The notes under the pieces: generated by a model | The model's input: only the letters and a program-made list of their open reading frames with translations | Databases searched by the model: none | What the model was told of the DNA's origin: nothing | Part shown: in pieces, positions 63,818-64,000 of the stretch | How positions within the stretch are numbered: position 1 is the first letter of the stretch | How the letters are laid out: each line of letters starts with the position of its first letter | Origin: Heyndrickxia sporothermodurans | GTDB lineage: Bacteria > Bacillota > Bacilli > Bacillales > Bacillaceae_C | Direction: 5' to 3' | DNA: 64,000 nt | NCBI GenBank assembly: GCA_018333075.1 | Contig: BORH01000003.1 | Span: 1 to 64,000, forward strand | Position numbers and translations under genes: made by a program

Positions 63818-64000
63818 ATGACCCAATCTGTTCATCCATATGAAGAAATCACATTTGAACAATTTATTTTGTTTATTAAGAACCATCATCAGCAGTTAGA
63901 AGAAAATATAAGTATTTATATAAATCAAGAGTCATCTCTATCTGATCAGGATCGGAAAATGATAGGAGCTTTATTGGATTCGTTTTTGCAATTTTTCATC
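63818..64000 (+). CDS. Partial gene running off the right edge
   Basis: ATG 63818 follows AAGGAGAA by about ten bases. The 61 codons in the window encode a hydrophilic N-terminus starting MTQSVHPYEEITFEQF, with helical heptad-like content (IKNHHQQLEENISIYINQ). The end is outside the window. It resembles the N-terminal helix bundle of signalling proteins such as RsbR- or PAS-type regulators, but the match is too weak to name. Confidence 0.55.
   Translation, partial: MTQSVHPYEEITFEQFILFIKNHHQQLEENISIYINQESSLSDQDRKMIGALLDSFLQFFI

Noticed and set aside
1-64000. CRISPR array, tRNA, rRNA, prophage or restriction/defence genes
   Set aside because: Looked for repeated direct repeats with spacers, cloverleaf-like or rRNA-like stretches and phage or defence protein motifs; none found.

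Overview
The window is AT-rich, gene-dense DNA from a Gram-positive Firmicute, most likely a member of the Bacillaceae (Bacillus or a close genus). The grounds are strong AGGAGG-type ribosome binding sites, frequent GTG and TTG starts, lipoprotein signal peptides with LxGC/LxAC lipoboxes, intrinsic terminators after most units, an S-box and a T-box leader, and many families typical of bacilli (OpuC/OpuF, AGCS and GltS transporters, HutG, YitT). No rRNA, tRNA, CRISPR array, prophage or intact insertion sequence was seen. The character is metabolic and transport-oriented rather than mobile.

Layout. 0.4-2.6 kb: a DHA2 drug exporter divergent from a TetR regulator. 2.9-5.3 kb: an OpuC/OpuF-like quaternary-amine ABC transporter whose ATPase lacks the usual Walker B glutamate. 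5.5-14.2 kb: single genes (nucleoside deoxyribosyltransferase-like, ProP-like, two GNATs of which one is frameshifted, TPR, GlpQ-like, MaoC-like, GyrI-like, ArsR and VOC). 14.5-16.1 kb: a PP2C-like and HIT pair behind a leucine-type T-box. 16.7-21.6 kb: a Ugp-type sugar or glycerophosphodiester ABC operon with a TIM-barrel isomerase. 22-24.7 kb: a membrane protein and a serine hydrolase. 24.9-29.9 kb: an AGCS symporter, hutG-gltS and a divergent LysR. 30.2-36.2 kb: a complete Opp/Dpp-type ABC transporter plus a small unknown protein. 36.4-39.9 kb: an AraC regulator fused to a PEP-hydrolase-like barrel, followed by a Tm-1-like protein and a free-standing copy of the same barrel. 40.2-41.7 kb: a HesB-like protein and a YitT-family protein. 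42-47 kb: an S-box operon encoding an M20 deacylase, a VOC protein and an SsuABC-type transporter. 47-64 kb: an MCP chemoreceptor, an alpha/beta hydrolase, a DMT exporter, a YfcC/M20 pair, an ArsR with a frameshifted divergent MFS, a DUF3592-like membrane protein, a CPA1 Na+/H+ antiporter, a DUF985 cupin, an SRPBCC/ArsR pair, two SDRs and a truncated unknown gene at the right edge.

The three most interesting units are: (1) the AraC/TIM-barrel fusion beside a Tm-1-like/PEP-hydrolase pair, where a regulator appears to have recruited a copy of the enzyme it controls as its sensor; (2) the SAM-riboswitch operon that joins a sulfonate-type importer to a deacylase and a VOC protein with no SsuD monooxygenase; (3) a leucine T-box in front of a HIT hydrolase and PP2C-like protein. 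Two genes (GNAT at 8.4 kb, MFS at 55.7 kb) carry clear single-site frameshifts.
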